DNA from: Burkholderia sp052045245
Lineage (GTDB): Bacteria > Pseudomonadota > Gammaproteobacteria > Burkholderiales > Burkholderiaceae
Direction of reading: 5' to 3'
Assembly: GCF_052045245.1 (NCBI RefSeq)
Contig: NZ_JBQEON010000014.1
Span: 92,921 to 156,920, forward strand
Length of the DNA stretch: 64,000 bases
The notes under the pieces are model-generated. The model was not told the DNA's origin. It ran no database searches and worked only from the letters and a program-made list of their open reading frames with translations. Position 1 is the first letter of the stretch, and each line of letters opens with the position of its first letter. Positions 1 through 10,493 of this stretch are shown one piece after another. A program made the position numbers and the translations under genes.

Positions 1-1223
1 GAGCCGCTGTGACCGACCACCGCGGTCGTCGTGCCCGCCTCGATCGTGAAGGTCACGTCGTGCAGGATCTGCCGCGACGCCTCGTACGAGAAATTCACGT
101 GCTCGAAGCGCACCTGCGCGCCGGCCACCGCGAGCGGCCGCGCGTCGGGCGCGTCCGCGACTTCCTTCGCGGACGACAGCAGCCCGAACATCCGGTCCAT
201 GTCGGTCAGGCTCTGCTTCAGTTCGCGATAGACGACGCCGAGAAAATTCAGCGGAATGTACAGCTGCAGCATGAACGTGTTGATCAGCACGAGATCGCCG
301 AGCGTGAGCTTGCCGGCCAGCACGCCCTGCGTCGCACGCCACAGGATGAACACGAGGCCGGTGCCGATGATCGCCTGCTGGCCGAAGTTCAGCACCGACA
401 GCGAATTCTGCGAGCGGATCGCGGCCTTGCGGTAGCGCTTCAGATTCTCGTCGTAGCGCTGCGCCTCCCACTCCTCGTTGCCGAAGTACTTCACCGTCTC
501 GTAGTTGATCAGCGAATCGATCGCCCGCGAGTTCGCGCGCGAATCGAGCTCGTTCATCGTGCGGCGAAAGTGCGTGCGCCAGTTGGTGACTTTCACGGTG
601 AACACGATGTACGTGACGAGCGCCGCGAACGTCACGTACGCGTAGTACGCCTCGTACTTGACCACGAAGAAGCCGAGCACGAGGCCGACCTCGACGAGCG
701 TCGGCAGGATGCTGTACAGCGAATAGGAAATCAGCTGCTGGATGCCGCGCGTACCGCGCTCGATGTCGCGCGACATGCCGCCCGTCTGTCGCTCGAGATG
801 GAAGCGCAGCGACAGCCCGTGCAGATGCCGGAACACCTGCAGCGCAAGCTGGCGCACCGCGCTCTCGGTGACCTTCGAGAACAGGATCTCGCGCAGTTCG
901 GTGAACAGCGACATCGACAGCCGCACCAGCGCATACGCGACGACCAGCAGGCCGACGCCGCCCGCGAGCACGATACCCGCCGACTGCTCGGCGCGGCCGA
1001 GCGCGGTGAGCTGCTGCACGGCGGACAGGTGATCGACGATGCGCTTCATCACGACCGGCACGCCGAGGTTGGCGACCTTCGCGCCGATCAGGCAGCCGAG
1101 CGCGAGCGCCACGCGCAGTTTGTAGGTGGCGAGGTACGGCAGCAGCGACCGGATGGTCTGCCAGTCGTTGCGGGGCCCGGTCGGAGCCGGCGCGGGCTCG
1201 CCGGAAGCGGAATATCGGCGCAT
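1..1223 (-). CDS. Atm1/HMT1-type ABC exporter, fused permease-ATPase (C-terminus outside window)
   Basis: Half-size exporter of the inner membrane that fuses a transmembrane domain to an ABC ATPase. The visible 407 residues start at ATG 1223 and hold a short cytosolic lead, about six membrane segments (residues ~35-330) and the start of the ATPase domain. The Walker A begins GHSG at residues 404-407, exactly where the window ends, so the rest of the ATPase is missing only because of the window edge. Transmembrane-domain phrases such as RTMNELDSRANSRAIDSL, NYETVKYFGNEE and FILWRATQGVLAGK are typical of the mitochondrial Atm1 / bacterial Atm1-like group that exports glutathione-linked sulfur or metal compounds. 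Substrate is inferred from the family only. It is divergent from the thioesterase. Confidence 0.88.
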   Translation of the reverse strand, partial: MRRYSASGEPAPAPTGPRNDWQTIRSLLPYLATYKLRVALALGCLIGAKVANLGVPVVMKRIVDHLSAVQQLTALGRAEQSAGIVLAGGVGLLVVAYALVRLSMSLFTELREILFSKVTESAVRQLALQVFRHLHGLSLRFHLERQTGGMSRDIERGTRGIQQLISYSLYSILPTLVEVGLVLGFFVVKYEAYYAYVTFAALVTYIVFTVKVTNWRTHFRRTMNELDSRANSRAIDSLINYETVKYFGNEEWEAQRYDENLKRYRKAAIRSQNSLSVLNFGQQAIIGTGLVFILWRATQGVLAGKLTLGDLVLINTFMLQLYIPLNFLGVVYRELKQSLTDMDRMFGLLSSAKEVADAPDARPLAVAGAQVRFEHVNFSYEASRQILHDVTFTIEAGTTTAVVGHSG

Positions 1224-1398
1224 GGGGGAAGGGATCGGCGGCGCTGCCGGACGCGTGCTGCGGCGGCCGGCTCGCCCGCTTTCTCGTACAATTTGCGAAC
1301 GTTGTATTGTCGCAGAAGCCGCTACGCGCCGCTGCCGGCGGCCTCGCCGGCCGGCCTGCGCGCGGCGGCGCATTTATTACAGGATGAAAGCCCCCGCC

Positions 1399-1794
1399 AT
1401 GACCGATTCGACCCTCGAACTCCCGCAGAAACAGCCCGCCTTGCGCGTCGTCCCGCAACCGCACGACGCGAACGTCCATGGCGACGTGTTCGGTGGCTGG
1501 ATCATGTCGCAGGTCGACATCGCCGGCTCGATCCCCGCGAGCCAGCGCGCGAACGGGCGGGTCGCGACGGTCGCGGTCAATTCGTTCGTGTTCAAGCAGC
1601 CGGTGTTCGTCGGCGACCTGCTGAGCTTCTACGCCACCATCACGCGCACCGGCAACACGTCGGTGACGGTCGACGTCGAGGTATACGCGCAGCGCATGCG
1701 GCTGATCGGCGAAATCGTCAAGGTTACCGAAGCGACGCTCACCTACGTCGCGACCGGCCCGGACCGCAAGCCGCGGCAACTGCCGTCGCTGTAA
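1399..1794 (+). CDS. YciA-like acyl-CoA thioesterase
   Basis: Cytosolic single-hotdog thioesterase, 131 residues, that hydrolyses acyl-CoA to free acid and CoA. The segment HDANVHGDVFGGWIMSQVD (residues 22-40) matches the YciA active-site region, where the Asp-Asn and the GD-FGGW stretch line the catalytic pocket; the tail also resembles YciA. ATG 1399 is preferred because GAAAG lies eight bases upstream. An in-frame ATG at 1384 would add five residues (MKAPA). Acyl specificity cannot be read from the sequence; YciA enzymes are broad. The gene stands alone between a divergent ABC exporter and a convergent small gene. Confidence 0.88.
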   Translation: MTDSTLELPQKQPALRVVPQPHDANVHGDVFGGWIMSQVDIAGSIPASQRANGRVATVAVNSFVFKQPVFVGDLLSFYATITRTGNTSVTVDVEVYAQRMRLIGEIVKVTEATLTYVATGPDRKPRQLPSL

Positions 1795-1843
1795 CGCGCA
1801 CGCGCCGTGCTGCAGCGCGGCACGCGGCGCTCCCTGGGGCCCG

Positions 1844-2326
1844 TCAGTGCGTGGCCGTCAGCCCGAACTCCCGCATCGCGGGCAGGAAGTCGTGATTGAG
1901 CTTCGGCTTGCGCGACAGCTTCATCAGCACGTAGCGCTGGAACGGCGCGAGCCGCTGCCACTGCGCGAGCGCGGGCGCCGGCAGCCCGGCCAGCGCGCTC
2001 TGCTGCACGAGCGCGTCCGGCACCGTGTCGGTCGCGCGCCAGGTCGGCTGGTCGTCCGGCTGGAACCACGACGGTTCGAGGTCGGCATGCGTGCGCAGCA
2101 TCTCGAACAGCGCGTGATCGAAGTTGGGCTCGATCGCGGTGTCGTCGTCGGCCGGGAAGCGCGCAAGCAGCCTGCGGTCCTCGAGCGGCAGCAGCTGCCA
2201 CTGCTCGAGCGAAATCCGCAGACCGAAACGGTCGAGATTGAAACGCACGATCATCGGGATGTACGTGAGGTTTTCCGACGAATCGTGTTCGAAATCGAAT
2301 AGCAGCGGAGCGTCGCTGAGTCCCAT
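1844..2326 (-). CDS. Nitrate reductase-associated protein family
   Basis: 160-residue soluble protein recognised as the nitrate-reductase-associated (Nitr_red_assoc) family by its N-terminal phrase FDFEHDSSENLTYIPMIVRF and the C-terminal block around FQRYVLMKLSRKPKLNHDF. No signal peptide, membrane segment or cofactor motif is visible. Family members are often encoded near nitrate assimilation or molybdoenzyme genes, but their biochemical role is unknown. Here it is divergent from fdhD, the sulfurtransferase for formate dehydrogenase molybdenum cofactor, which fits a molybdoenzyme-related job. That link is contextual inference. Confidence 0.8.
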   Translation of the reverse strand: MGLSDAPLLFDFEHDSSENLTYIPMIVRFNLDRFGLRISLEQWQLLPLEDRRLLARFPADDDTAIEPNFDHALFEMLRTHADLEPSWFQPDDQPTWRATDTVPDALVQQSALAGLPAPALAQWQRLAPFQRYVLMKLSRKPKLNHDFLPAMREFGLTATH

Positions 2327-2446
2327 GGTCGTTACCTGAGTGGCGGATGCCGGCGCGGCCGGCCTGCCTGGGGTATTTTAGAACCTCTACGCGCGAGCGG
2401 CGCACACGATCGTCGCCGCGGCTGCTTCGAATCAACGGGAGTGCTC

Positions 2447-3307
2447 GTGAATCCGACCGAAACCGATCAACTGCGCGACCCATTGCGCAACCCGCTGCAT
2501 GACGAACCGCGCGGCGCGATCGAGCTGTCCGTGCGCCGCACGCGCGGCGGCGCCGTCGAAACCGCGCACGACTACGTCGGCCAGGAATGGCCGGTCGCAC
2601 TGGTGTTCAACGGCATCTCCCATGCCGTGATGATGTGCACGCCGCGCGATCTCGAGGCGTTCGCGGTCGGCTTCGCGATCTCGGAAGGCATCGTCGCGCG
2701 CGGCAGCGACATCAAGGACATCGAGGTGATCCTGCATGCCGACGCGCCGCTGCCGCACGCCGAGGTGCATCTGGACGTCGTCCAGCAGGCGTTCGCCGCG
2801 CTGAAGGACCGGCGCCGCGCGCTCGCGGGCCGCACCGGCTGCGGCGTGTGCGGGATCGAAAGCATCGACCTGCTCGACCTCGCGCCGGAACGCGTACCCG
2901 ATACCGGTTTTCTCGCGCGCCTCGCGCCCGACGCGCTCGCGCGCGCGGCGCACGCGCTGCCGGCCCATCAGGCACTCACCCGGCTCACCGGCGGCCTGCA
3001 CGCGGCCGCGTGGTGCGACGCAACAGGCGCGATCCGGATGGCGTTCGAGGATGTCGGCCGCCACAACGCGCTGGACAAGCTGATCGGCTCGCTCGTGCTG
3101 TCGCGCGCCGACGCGACCGACGGCTTCGTGTTCCTGTCGAGCCGCGCGAGCTACGAGCTCGTGCGCAAGTCGGCGCGCGTCGGCATCCCGATGGTCGCGA
3201 CGATCTCCGCGCCGTCGTCGCTCGCGATCGAGATCGCGAAGGCGGCCGGCTTGCGACTGGTCAGCTTCTGCCGCGAAACCGGCCACGTCGAATACGGCAC
3301 GGCCTGA
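2447..3307 (+). CDS. fdhD: Formate dehydrogenase accessory sulfurtransferase FdhD
   Basis: FdhD takes sulfur from the cysteine desulfurase IscS and sulfurates the bis-MGD molybdenum cofactor, without which formate dehydrogenase is inactive. The 286-residue protein carries the expected cysteine pair in RTGCGVCG (Cys132 and Cys135), which relays the persulfide, and the conserved FEDVGRHNALDK block that binds the cofactor. GTG 2447 is chosen because GGGAG ends six bases upstream; the in-frame GTG at 2441 would leave no space for that ribosome site. No formate dehydrogenase subunit lies in the window, so its target is encoded elsewhere. Confidence 0.93.
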   Translation: MNPTETDQLRDPLRNPLHDEPRGAIELSVRRTRGGAVETAHDYVGQEWPVALVFNGISHAVMMCTPRDLEAFAVGFAISEGIVARGSDIKDIEVILHADAPLPHAEVHLDVVQQAFAALKDRRRALAGRTGCGVCGIESIDLLDLAPERVPDTGFLARLAPDALARAAHALPAHQALTRLTGGLHAAAWCDATGAIRMAFEDVGRHNALDKLIGSLVLSRADATDGFVFLSSRASYELVRKSARVGIPMVATISAPSSLAIEIAKAAGLRLVSFCRETGHVEYGTA

Positions 3308-3362
3308 CGCCAGCCGGCCGGGCGGGCGCGCCAACGCGCTCGCGCCGGCGCGGCTCGTCACG

Positions 3363-4130
3363 TCAGTCGAACTGGCGGAAATCCGGCTTGCGCTTCTCGA
3401 AGAACGCCGTCATCGCCTCGCGTGCTTCGGGCGCGCGCAGCATCGCCGAGAAGTGGCCGGCTTCCTCGGCCATGCGCTCGGAAACCGCCACGCCGCCCGT
3501 CTGCTTCAGCAATGCCTTCGTCACGCGCAGCGACGACGCCGGCAGCGCCGCGAGCTTCGCGGCCTGCTTCGCCGCGAATGCGTCGAGCTCGGCCGCCGGC
3601 AGCACGCGATTGACGATCCCGATCCGGTGCGCTTCCAGCGCGTCGAACGCTTCGCCGAGCAGCAGCTTTTCCGCGGCGACCTGATGGCCGGCCAGACGCG
3701 GCAGCAACACGCTCGATGCCGCTTCCGGGCACAGCCCGAGCTGCGCGAACGGTAGCGAGAACGTCGCGGTGTCGGCCGCGTACACGAGATCGCAGTGCAG
3801 CAGCATCGTCACGCCGACGCCGACCGCGATGCCCGGCACCGCGGCGACGATCGGCTTGGTCGCCTGGCTGATGCGCGCGAGGAACTGGAACACCGACGCG
3901 TTCTCGTCCTTCGGCGGCGTCTTCAGGAAATCCTCGAGATCGTTCCCCGCGCTGAAGTTGCCATCGCCGCCGCGCAGCAGGATCGCGCGGATCGCCTTGT
4001 CTTCCTGCGCCTCGGCGAGTGCATCGGCCATCGTCTGGTACATCGCCGCCGTCAGTGCGTTCTTCTTCGCCGGGCGCGCGATCGTGATCGTCATCACGCC
4101 GTCGGCGCGTTCCACTTGAATTTCGGCCAC
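3363..4130 (-). CDS. Enoyl-CoA hydratase/isomerase family protein, probably isomerase-like
   Basis: Crotonase-fold protein of 255 residues. Visible are the oxyanion-hole segments SAGNDLEDF and GIAVGVG. The active-site stretch reads LGLCPEAASS where true hydratases have a GAGGTQRL type sequence, so one of the two hydratase glutamates is not in its usual place. The PEAASS form is more like delta3-delta2-enoyl-CoA isomerases, which shift double bonds so that unsaturated fatty acids can enter beta-oxidation. GTG 4130 is preferred because AAAGGAGA lies just upstream at good spacing; an upstream ATG (4178) would start inside the terminator hairpin. It follows the fatty-acid operon on the same strand, behind a terminator. 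Confidence 0.8.
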   Translation of the reverse strand: MAEIQVERADGVMTITIARPAKKNALTAAMYQTMADALAEAQEDKAIRAILLRGGDGNFSAGNDLEDFLKTPPKDENASVFQFLARISQATKPIVAAVPGIAVGVGVTMLLHCDLVYAADTATFSLPFAQLGLCPEAASSVLLPRLAGHQVAAEKLLLGEAFDALEAHRIGIVNRVLPAAELDAFAAKQAAKLAALPASSLRVTKALLKQTGGVAVSERMAEEAGHFSAMLRAPEAREAMTAFFEKRKPDFRQFD

Positions 4131-4162
4131 AACCGTCTCCTTTGACTTTCCTCTTCCGGAAT

Positions 4163-4199
4163 GAAAAACGGTGCGCAAGCTCGTGGCTCGCGCACCGTG
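4163..4199 (-). terminator. Rho-independent terminator after the thiolase
   Basis: A 13-bp stem with one mismatch (4168-4180 pairing with 4186-4198, five-base loop) is followed on the minus strand by a run of five T. It lies 22 bases past the thiolase stop and just before the isomerase-like gene, so it should end the beta-oxidation transcript and leave the downstream gene with its own promoter or with read-through only. Confidence 0.8.
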
Positions 4200-4220
4200 A
4201 TCGCTACTGTCCCGCTTCGC

Positions 4221-5420
<1,200 letters not shown>

Positions 5421-5447
5421 TTGAGACTCCTTGCCTTATCCGCTCGC

Positions 5448-7883
5448 TCAGTTACGCACCGGCTTGCCGGTCTGCAACATGCCCATGATCCGTTCCTGCG
5501 TCTTTTGCGTGCCGAGCAGCTCGACGAACGCACGGCGCTCCAGCGCGAGCAGCCACTGCTCGTCGACGAGGCTGCCGGCTTCGACGTCGCCGCCGCACAC
5601 CGCTTCGGCGATGCGGCTCGCGATCAGGTAGTCGTGGTCGCTGATGAAGCGGCCATCGCGCATGTTGACGAGCGATGCCTTGATCGTCGCGATCGCCGAG
5701 CGGCCTGCGACCGGCACGTCCTTCGCACGCAGCGGTGCGCGGTAACCGGTGGCAGCCAGCGCACGCGCTTCCTTCTTCGCGGTGTCGAGCAGTTCGAACA
5801 CGTTGAAGACGATCGTGTCGGACGGCTTCACGTAGCCCATTGCACGTGCATCGTGTGCGGACGCTGAGACTTTCGCCATCGCCGCGTTCTCGAACGACTT
5901 CGTGACGAACTTCAGGATGTCGGTGGTCGCGTTCGCGGCCGTCGCGGCGTCCGCTGCGCGCAGCGCCGCTTCCTTCAGGCCGCCGCCCGCCGGCACGAGG
6001 CCGACGCCCACTTCGACGAGACCGATGTAGCTCTCGACGTGCACGACGCGCTTCGCGCTGTGCAGCATCAGCTCGCACCCGCCGCCGAGCGCGATGCCCG
6101 ACACGGCTGCCACGACCGGCACGTTCGCGTACTTCACGCGCAGCATGCCTTCCTGGAACTTCTTCACGAACGGCTCGATGCCCTTCGCACCGCCCATCAT
6201 GAACGCGGGCATCGCCTCTTCGAGGTTCGCGCCTGCCGAGAACGGGCCGCCCGGCGTGCCGAGCTTCAGCGACGTCGGCTGCCAGATCACCACGCCCTTG
6301 TAGTCCTTCTCCGCGAGTTCGATCGCCTGCACGAGGCCGTCGATCACGCTCGGTCCGATCGTGTTCATCTTCGACTTGAACGACACGATCACGACGTCGT
6401 CCTCACCCGCACGATCGTCGACCCACGCACGCACCGCGTCGGTTTCGAACAGCGTCTTGCCGTACGTCTTAGGATCGGCACCGGCTTCGCCGAGCAGTGG
6501 CGCGCGGAATACCTGCTTGTCGTAGACCGCGAGGCCCGAACGCGGCACGAAGCGCTGAGCGGCCGGCGCCCACGAGCCTTCGGCCGTGTGCACGCCGCCC
6601 TTCTCCGCGACGGCGCCTTCGAGCACCCACGACGGCAGCGGCACGTCCGCGAGCGCCTTGCCGGCCGCGATGTCTTCCTGCACCCACTCGGCGACCTGCT
6701 TCCAGCCGGCGGCCTGCCAGCCTTCGAACGGGCCTTCGTTCCAGCCGAAGCCCCAGCGGATCGCGAGGTCGACGTCGCGTGCGTTGTCGGCGATCGACTC
6801 GAGATGCACGCCGATGTAGTGGAACACGTCGCGGAAGATCGACCACAGGAACTGCGCGTGCGGATGGTCCGTCTCGCGCAACAGCTTCAGGCGTTCCGCC
6901 GGCGGGCGCTTCAGGATGCGGCCGACGGTTTCGTCTGCCTTCGCGCCCGAATCCACGTAGGTGCCCGTCTTCGCGTCGAGCACCTTGATCGCCTTGCCTT
7001 CCTTCTTGTAGAAACCGCCGCCCGTCTTCTGGCCGAGCGCGCCCTGCTTCACCAGTTCGGCAAGCACGGCAGGCGTCTGGTAGACCGGGAAGAACGGATC
7101 GTCGGCGAGGTTGTCCTGCATCGTCTTGATCACGTGCGCCATCGTGTCGAGGCCGACCACGTCCGCGGTGCGGAACGTCGCCGACTTCGCGCGGCCGAGA
7201 CGGCTGCCCGTCAGGTCATCGACTTCGTCGAAGCGCAGGCCGAACTTCGCGGCCTCGGTGATCACGGCGAGGATCGAGAAGATGCCGACGCGGTTCGCGA
7301 TGAAGTTCGGCGTGTCCTTCGCGCGCACGACGCCCTTGCCGACGATGCTCGTCAGGAAGGTTTCGAGCTGGTCGAGGATCTCCGGACGCGTATGCGCGGT
7401 CGGGATCAGTTCGACGAGGTGCATGTAGCGCGGCGGGTTGAAGAAGTGCACGCCGCAGAAGCGCGACTTCAGCTCGTCCGAGAAACCTTCGGACAGCTTC
7501 GTGATCGACAGGCCGGACGTGTTGGTCGCGAAGATCGCGTGCGAAGCGATGTGCGGCGCGACCTTCTTGTACAGGTCGTGCTTCCAGTCCATCCGCTCGG
7601 CGATCGCTTCGATCACGACGTCGCATTCGGCGAGCTTCGCGATGTCGTCTTCGTAGTTCGCGGCTTCGAGGTATTTCGCATCGCCCTTCACGCCGAACGG
7701 CGCGGGCGACAGCTTCTTCAGGTTCTCGATCGCCTTCAGCGCGATCGCGTTTTTCGGGCCTTCCTTGGCCGGCAGGTCGAACAGCAGCACCGGCACGCGC
7801 GCGTTGACGAGATGCGCGGCGATCTGCGCGCCCATCACGCCGGCGCCCAGCACGGCGACCTTGCGAATCAGGAAATTGCTCAC
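5448..7883 (-). CDS. 3-hydroxyacyl-CoA dehydrogenase / enoyl-CoA hydratase, FadN-like
   Basis: Bifunctional beta-oxidation enzyme of 811 residues. It starts with a Rossmann NAD site (VAVLGAGVMGAQIAAH, residues ~8-23), continues through the 3-hydroxyacyl-CoA dehydrogenase domains (to ~400) and ends with a crotonase domain holding AVSGIALGGGCELMLH. The dehydrogenase-first order matches Bacillus FadN rather than E. coli FadB, in which the hydratase comes first. GTG 7883 is chosen because GGAGA lies six bases upstream; the frame stays open further upstream but without a start context. It sits between the acyl-CoA dehydrogenase and the thiolase on the same strand. Confidence 0.92.
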   Translation of the reverse strand: MSNFLIRKVAVLGAGVMGAQIAAHLVNARVPVLLFDLPAKEGPKNAIALKAIENLKKLSPAPFGVKGDAKYLEAANYEDDIAKLAECDVVIEAIAERMDWKHDLYKKVAPHIASHAIFATNTSGLSITKLSEGFSDELKSRFCGVHFFNPPRYMHLVELIPTAHTRPEILDQLETFLTSIVGKGVVRAKDTPNFIANRVGIFSILAVITEAAKFGLRFDEVDDLTGSRLGRAKSATFRTADVVGLDTMAHVIKTMQDNLADDPFFPVYQTPAVLAELVKQGALGQKTGGGFYKKEGKAIKVLDAKTGTYVDSGAKADETVGRILKRPPAERLKLLRETDHPHAQFLWSIFRDVFHYIGVHLESIADNARDVDLAIRWGFGWNEGPFEGWQAAGWKQVAEWVQEDIAAGKALADVPLPSWVLEGAVAEKGGVHTAEGSWAPAAQRFVPRSGLAVYDKQVFRAPLLGEAGADPKTYGKTLFETDAVRAWVDDRAGEDDVVIVSFKSKMNTIGPSVIDGLVQAIELAEKDYKGVVIWQPTSLKLGTPGGPFSAGANLEEAMPAFMMGGAKGIEPFVKKFQEGMLRVKYANVPVVAAVSGIALGGGCELMLHSAKRVVHVESYIGLVEVGVGLVPAGGGLKEAALRAADAATAANATTDILKFVTKSFENAAMAKVSASAHDARAMGYVKPSDTIVFNVFELLDTAKKEARALAATGYRAPLRAKDVPVAGRSAIATIKASLVNMRDGRFISDHDYLIASRIAEAVCGGDVEAGSLVDEQWLLALERRAFVELLGTQKTQERIMGMLQTGKPVRN

Positions 7884-7996
7884 GGGATGTCTCCGGATAG
7901 TGTCGTGCAGCGCGGGTTGGGTGGGCTGCACGGCGAAGTGAGTACCAGGAACCGTTGCGTTCGGGCAGTGCGCGGCGCGCACCGCCCGGACTCGCG

Positions 7997-9784
7997 TCAG
8001 AACAGCGATTCGTCGACTTCCATCATCGTCTTCGAACCGGCGCGCGCGGCGCGGATCGTCGCGGCCGTCTCGGGCAAGAGGCGCGCGAAATAGAAACGGG
8101 CGGTGGCGAGCTTCGACTTGTAGAACGGATCGCCCGACGCTTCCTTGTCGAGCGCGAGGCGCGCCATGCGCGCCCAGAAGTACGAGAACACCAGGTGGCC
8201 GACGGTGCGCAGGTACGGCACGGCGGCGGCGCCGACTTCGTCCGGGTTCTGCATCGCCTTCATGCCGATTTCCATCGTCAGCTTCTGCACCTTGTCGCCG
8301 ATATCGGCGAGCGGGTTGATGAACTCGGCCATCTCCGGCTTCACGCCTTCCGCTTCCGCGAATTCGGTGACGAGCTTGCCGAACTTCTTCAGCTTCGCGC
8401 CCATGTCGCCGAGCACCTTGCGGCCCAGCAGGTCGAGCGACTGGATCGAGTTCGTGCCTTCGTAGATCATGTTGATCCGCGCGTCGCGCACGTACTGCTC
8501 CATGCCCCACTCGGAGATGAAGCCGTGGCCGCCGTAGATCTGCATCGCGTGGTTCGTGCACTCGAACGCGTTGTCGGTCAGGAAGGCCTTGATGATCGGC
8601 GTGAGCAGCGCGACGAGATCGGCCGCCTCCTTGCGCACCGCTTCGTCACCGTGCGACAGCTCCTTGTCGATCTGCAGCGCGGACCAGTACGTGAACGCGC
8701 GTGCGCCTTCCGCGTAGGCCTTCTGCGTGAGCAGCATGCGGCGCACGTCCGGGTGCACGATGATCGGATCGGCCGGCTTGTCCGGTGCCTTCGGGCCCGT
8801 CAGCGAGCGCATCTGCAGACGCTCCTTCGCGTACGTCAGCGAGTTCTGGTACGCAACTTCCGTCAGGCCCAGGCCCTGCATGCCGACGCCCAGACGCGCG
8901 GCGTTCATCATCACGAACATCGCGTTCAAGCCCTTGTTCGGCTCGCCGACCATCCAGCCCTTCGCGCCGTCGAGGTTCATCACGCACGTCGAGTTGCCGT
9001 GGATGCCCATCTTGTGCTCGATCGAGCCGCACTTGATGCCGTTGCGCTCGCCCGGCTCGCCCGCGGCGTCCGGAATGAACTTCGGCACGATGAACAGCGA
9101 GATCCCCTTCGTGCCTTGCGGCGCGTCCGGCAGGCGCGCGAGCACGAGGTGGATGATGTTCTTCGACATGTCGTGCTCGCCGCTCGAGATGAAGATCTTC
9201 GTGCCGCTGATCGAGTACGAGCCGTCGCCGTTCGGTTCGGCCTTGGTGCGCAGGATGCCGAGGTCGGTGCCGCAGTGCGGCTCGGTCAGGCACATCGTGC
9301 CCGTCCATTCGCCCGACACGAGCTTCGGCAGGTATTGCTGCTGCAGTTCCGGCGCGCCGTGCGCGTGCAGGCATTCGTACGCGCCGTGCGACAGGCCCGG
9401 ATACATCGTCCACGCCTGGTTCGCCGAGTTCAGCATTTCGTAGAGCGCGTTGTTCACGAACGCGGGCAGGCCCTGGCCGCCGTAGTCGGGATCGCAGCCG
9501 AGCGCCGGCCAGCCGGCCTCGACGTACTGCCGATACGCTTCCTTGAAGCCGGTCGGGGTCTTCACGACGCCGTCGCCTTCATACGTGCAGCCTTCGCGGT
9601 CGCCGACCTGGTTCAGCGGGAACAGTACCTCGGAGCAGAACTTGCCCGCTTCCTCGAGGACCTGGTTGATCGTGTCGGCGTCGAGGTCCGCGTGCCGCGG
9701 CATTTGCTTGACCTCGGCTTCGACGTTCAGAAGCTCGTGCAACACGAATTGCATGTCGCGCAGCGGCGCGGCGTACTGTCCCAT
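7997..9784 (-). CDS. Acyl-CoA dehydrogenase, long ~600-residue type
   Basis: FAD enzyme that introduces the trans-2 double bond in acyl-CoA, the first step of beta-oxidation. Its 595 residues are longer than classical short-chain acyl-CoA dehydrogenases and include the extra N-terminal segment and C-terminal domain of the FadE-like group found in beta-proteobacteria. The FAD/substrate region TGTMCLTEPHCGTDLG and the helical region IYGGHGFISEWGMEQYVRD with IYEGTNSIQ are clear. ATG 9784 has GGAGAGAG upstream at good spacing. It is the first enzyme gene of the operon, 58 bases behind the TetR regulator. Electrons presumably go to ETF. Confidence 0.92.
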   Translation of the reverse strand: MGQYAAPLRDMQFVLHELLNVEAEVKQMPRHADLDADTINQVLEEAGKFCSEVLFPLNQVGDREGCTYEGDGVVKTPTGFKEAYRQYVEAGWPALGCDPDYGGQGLPAFVNNALYEMLNSANQAWTMYPGLSHGAYECLHAHGAPELQQQYLPKLVSGEWTGTMCLTEPHCGTDLGILRTKAEPNGDGSYSISGTKIFISSGEHDMSKNIIHLVLARLPDAPQGTKGISLFIVPKFIPDAAGEPGERNGIKCGSIEHKMGIHGNSTCVMNLDGAKGWMVGEPNKGLNAMFVMMNAARLGVGMQGLGLTEVAYQNSLTYAKERLQMRSLTGPKAPDKPADPIIVHPDVRRMLLTQKAYAEGARAFTYWSALQIDKELSHGDEAVRKEAADLVALLTPIIKAFLTDNAFECTNHAMQIYGGHGFISEWGMEQYVRDARINMIYEGTNSIQSLDLLGRKVLGDMGAKLKKFGKLVTEFAEAEGVKPEMAEFINPLADIGDKVQKLTMEIGMKAMQNPDEVGAAAVPYLRTVGHLVFSYFWARMARLALDKEASGDPFYKSKLATARFYFARLLPETAATIRAARAGSKTMMEVDESLF

Positions 9785-9842
9785 GACTCTCTCCAAAGGT
9801 GGGCAAAACGGCTCGAGCTCCTGGCGGGCGGGTTACGCGCCG

Positions 9843-10442
9843 CTAACGGCTCTCGCTCTGATACGAAACGATCGTCTTTTCCAGCGCGGCCCACGTGAGG
9901 CGCACGGCATCCGGCGAATGCAGGAAGCGGGCGTCGTGATGCAGGCCGAGCGTGAAGCTGTACAACTCGAAGAGCATCAGGTCCGGATCGGTATCCGCAC
10001 GCAGATGGCCTTCTTCCTTCGCCTGCGAAATGGCACGCAGCATCGCGGCACGCCAGGCCGTCACGCTCGCGATCAACTGCTCGCGCACGGGGCTGTCAGG
10101 CCGGTCGTCGTACTCGACGGCCCCGCTGATGTAGATGCATCCCGTCGTCACCTCCTGGATGCGCTTCTCCGTCCAGCGGGCCAGCATCGCCCGAAGGCGC
10201 GGCAAGCCTCGCGGCTCGCGCAGGCTCGGAAAGAACACCTCGTTTTCGAAACGATGGTGATACTCGCGGACGACCTCGACCTGCAGGTCTTCACGCGATC
10301 CGAAGTGCGCGAACACGCCGCTCTTGCTCATCTGCATGCGCTCGGCCAGCAGGCCGATCGTCAGCCCCTCCAGCCCATCACGGCTGGCGAGGTCCAAAGC
10401 AGCTTCAAGTATCGCGGCACGCGTCTGTTCGCCTTTTCGCAT
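9843..10442 (-). CDS. TetR/AcrR-family regulator of the adjacent fatty-acid operon
   Basis: 199-residue one-component repressor. The N-terminal helix-turn-helix spans about residues 8-55 (RAAILEAALDLAS, then MSKSGVFAHFGSREDL), and the C-terminal ligand pocket resembles TetR_C regulators found beside fatty-acid genes. Gene order (regulator first, then acyl-CoA dehydrogenase, FadN-like enzyme and thiolase, same strand) suggests an acyl-CoA-responsive repressor of this operon and of itself. A palindrome placed over the predicted transcription start 25 bases upstream supports autoregulation. The ligand is inference. Confidence 0.88.
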   Translation of the reverse strand: MRKGEQTRAAILEAALDLASRDGLEGLTIGLLAERMQMSKSGVFAHFGSREDLQVEVVREYHHRFENEVFFPSLREPRGLPRLRAMLARWTEKRIQEVTTGCIYISGAVEYDDRPDSPVREQLIASVTAWRAAMLRAISQAKEEGHLRADTDPDLMLFELYSFTLGLHHDARFLHSPDAVRLTWAALEKTIVSYQSESR

Positions 10443-10466
10443 AGCTTTTTCTGTAACCGTTCGGGG

Positions 10467-10484
10467 GTTCGAATAGAATCGAAC
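10467..10484. promoter_or_regulatory. Candidate TetR operator
   Basis: Perfect inverted repeat GTTCGA-N6-TCGAAC, 25 bases upstream of the TetR start codon and immediately downstream of the predicted -10 box, where a bound repressor would block transcription. No other copy was noticed in the operon. Assignment to this regulator is inference from position and symmetry. Confidence 0.55.
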
Positions 10485-10493
10485 GGCCGTACT

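Noticed and set aside
1283..1315. AT-rich patch with ACAAT/ATTGT between ABC exporter and thioesterase as an operator
   Set aside because: Only five-base arms with a long spacer and no regulator nearby; not above chance.
9..1895. 628-codon open frame on plus across the ABC exporter and thioesterase
   Set aside because: It is the antisense shadow of the exporter in GC-rich DNA, rich in Arg/Gln/His, has no ribosome site and runs out of frame through a real gene.
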